Positions 63,964-64,000 of a stretch of 64,000 bases of DNA are shown piece after piece. A program made the translations under genes and the position numbers. Source of the DNA: Diadema setosum (Eukaryota; Echinodermata; Echinoidea; Diadematoida; Diadematidae); NCBI GenBank assembly GCA_033980235.1, contig CM067076.1, positions 29,674,968 to 29,738,967 on the forward strand. Reading direction: 5' to 3'. The notes below the pieces were generated by a model. That model made no database searches. It was not told the origin of the DNA and saw only the letters and a program-made list of their open reading frames with translations. Position 1 is the first letter of the stretch, and the number at the start of each line of letters is the position of its first letter.

Positions 63964-64000
63964 TATGAAGAGCTTGCTTCCAAAAGGCGGTAAATCCATC
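63964..64000. mobile_element. Partial TA-targeted element, copy E (cut by window end)
   Basis: ATGAAGAGCTTGCTTCCAAA then AGGCGGTAAATCCATC matches the terminus of the 21803-22057 family with six or seven differences, again next to a TA run. Confidence 0.65.

Overview
The window is eukaryotic, AT-rich, intron-rich DNA with no bacterial or phage genes. Two complete multi-exon genes can be rebuilt from splice sites whose reading phase agrees at every junction. Many repeat families fill the rest: TTAA-flanked inverted-repeat (MITE-like) elements, long foldback elements, AGGTCA-rich repeats, TA and AAT microsatellites and LINE remnants. This repeat landscape, with compact exons in 1-10 kb introns, fits a marine invertebrate deuterostome. 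An echinoderm such as a sea urchin is my best guess; that is inference and the species is not proven.

Layout. Positions 1-2929 are intergenic, with a decayed LINE reverse-transcriptase fragment, a CA repeat and a TTAA-flanked element. Positions 2930-19970 (+) hold PPIL4, a cyclophilin-like PPIase plus RRM protein, in 13 coding exons (585 aa). Its intron 11 has the hallmarks of a U12-type (minor spliceosome) intron. Positions 19971-27876 form a repeat-filled gap between the two convergent genes. Positions 27877-58497 (-) hold a uronyl 2-O-sulfotransferase (UST) in 8 coding exons (485 aa) spread over about 30 kb. The large UST introns carry several tandem arrays, a roughly 2.5 kb terminal-inverted-repeat element with a periodic motif, and many foldback elements. 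Positions 58498-64000 hold a 179-aa ORF of unknown meaning just 5' of UST, a polypurine tract, more foldback elements and AAT/TA repeats.

Function. PPIL4 is a nuclear splicing-associated protein, and UST is a Golgi enzyme that sulfates uronic acids of chondroitin/dermatan sulfate. They share no pathway. To my knowledge, though, their human orthologues lie in the same part of chromosome 6q and also converge, so the pair may preserve old linkage.

Most interesting observations: (1) a seven-unit, 67-bp array in UST intron 7 that copies the end of exon 7 together with its splice donor; (2) an element at 46.3-48.8 kb whose 13-bp box recurs about every 190 bp; (3) the U12-type intron in PPIL4; (4) a 250-bp terminal-inverted-repeat element inserted repeatedly in or next to TA-rich DNA, whose copies share an 80-codon open frame.
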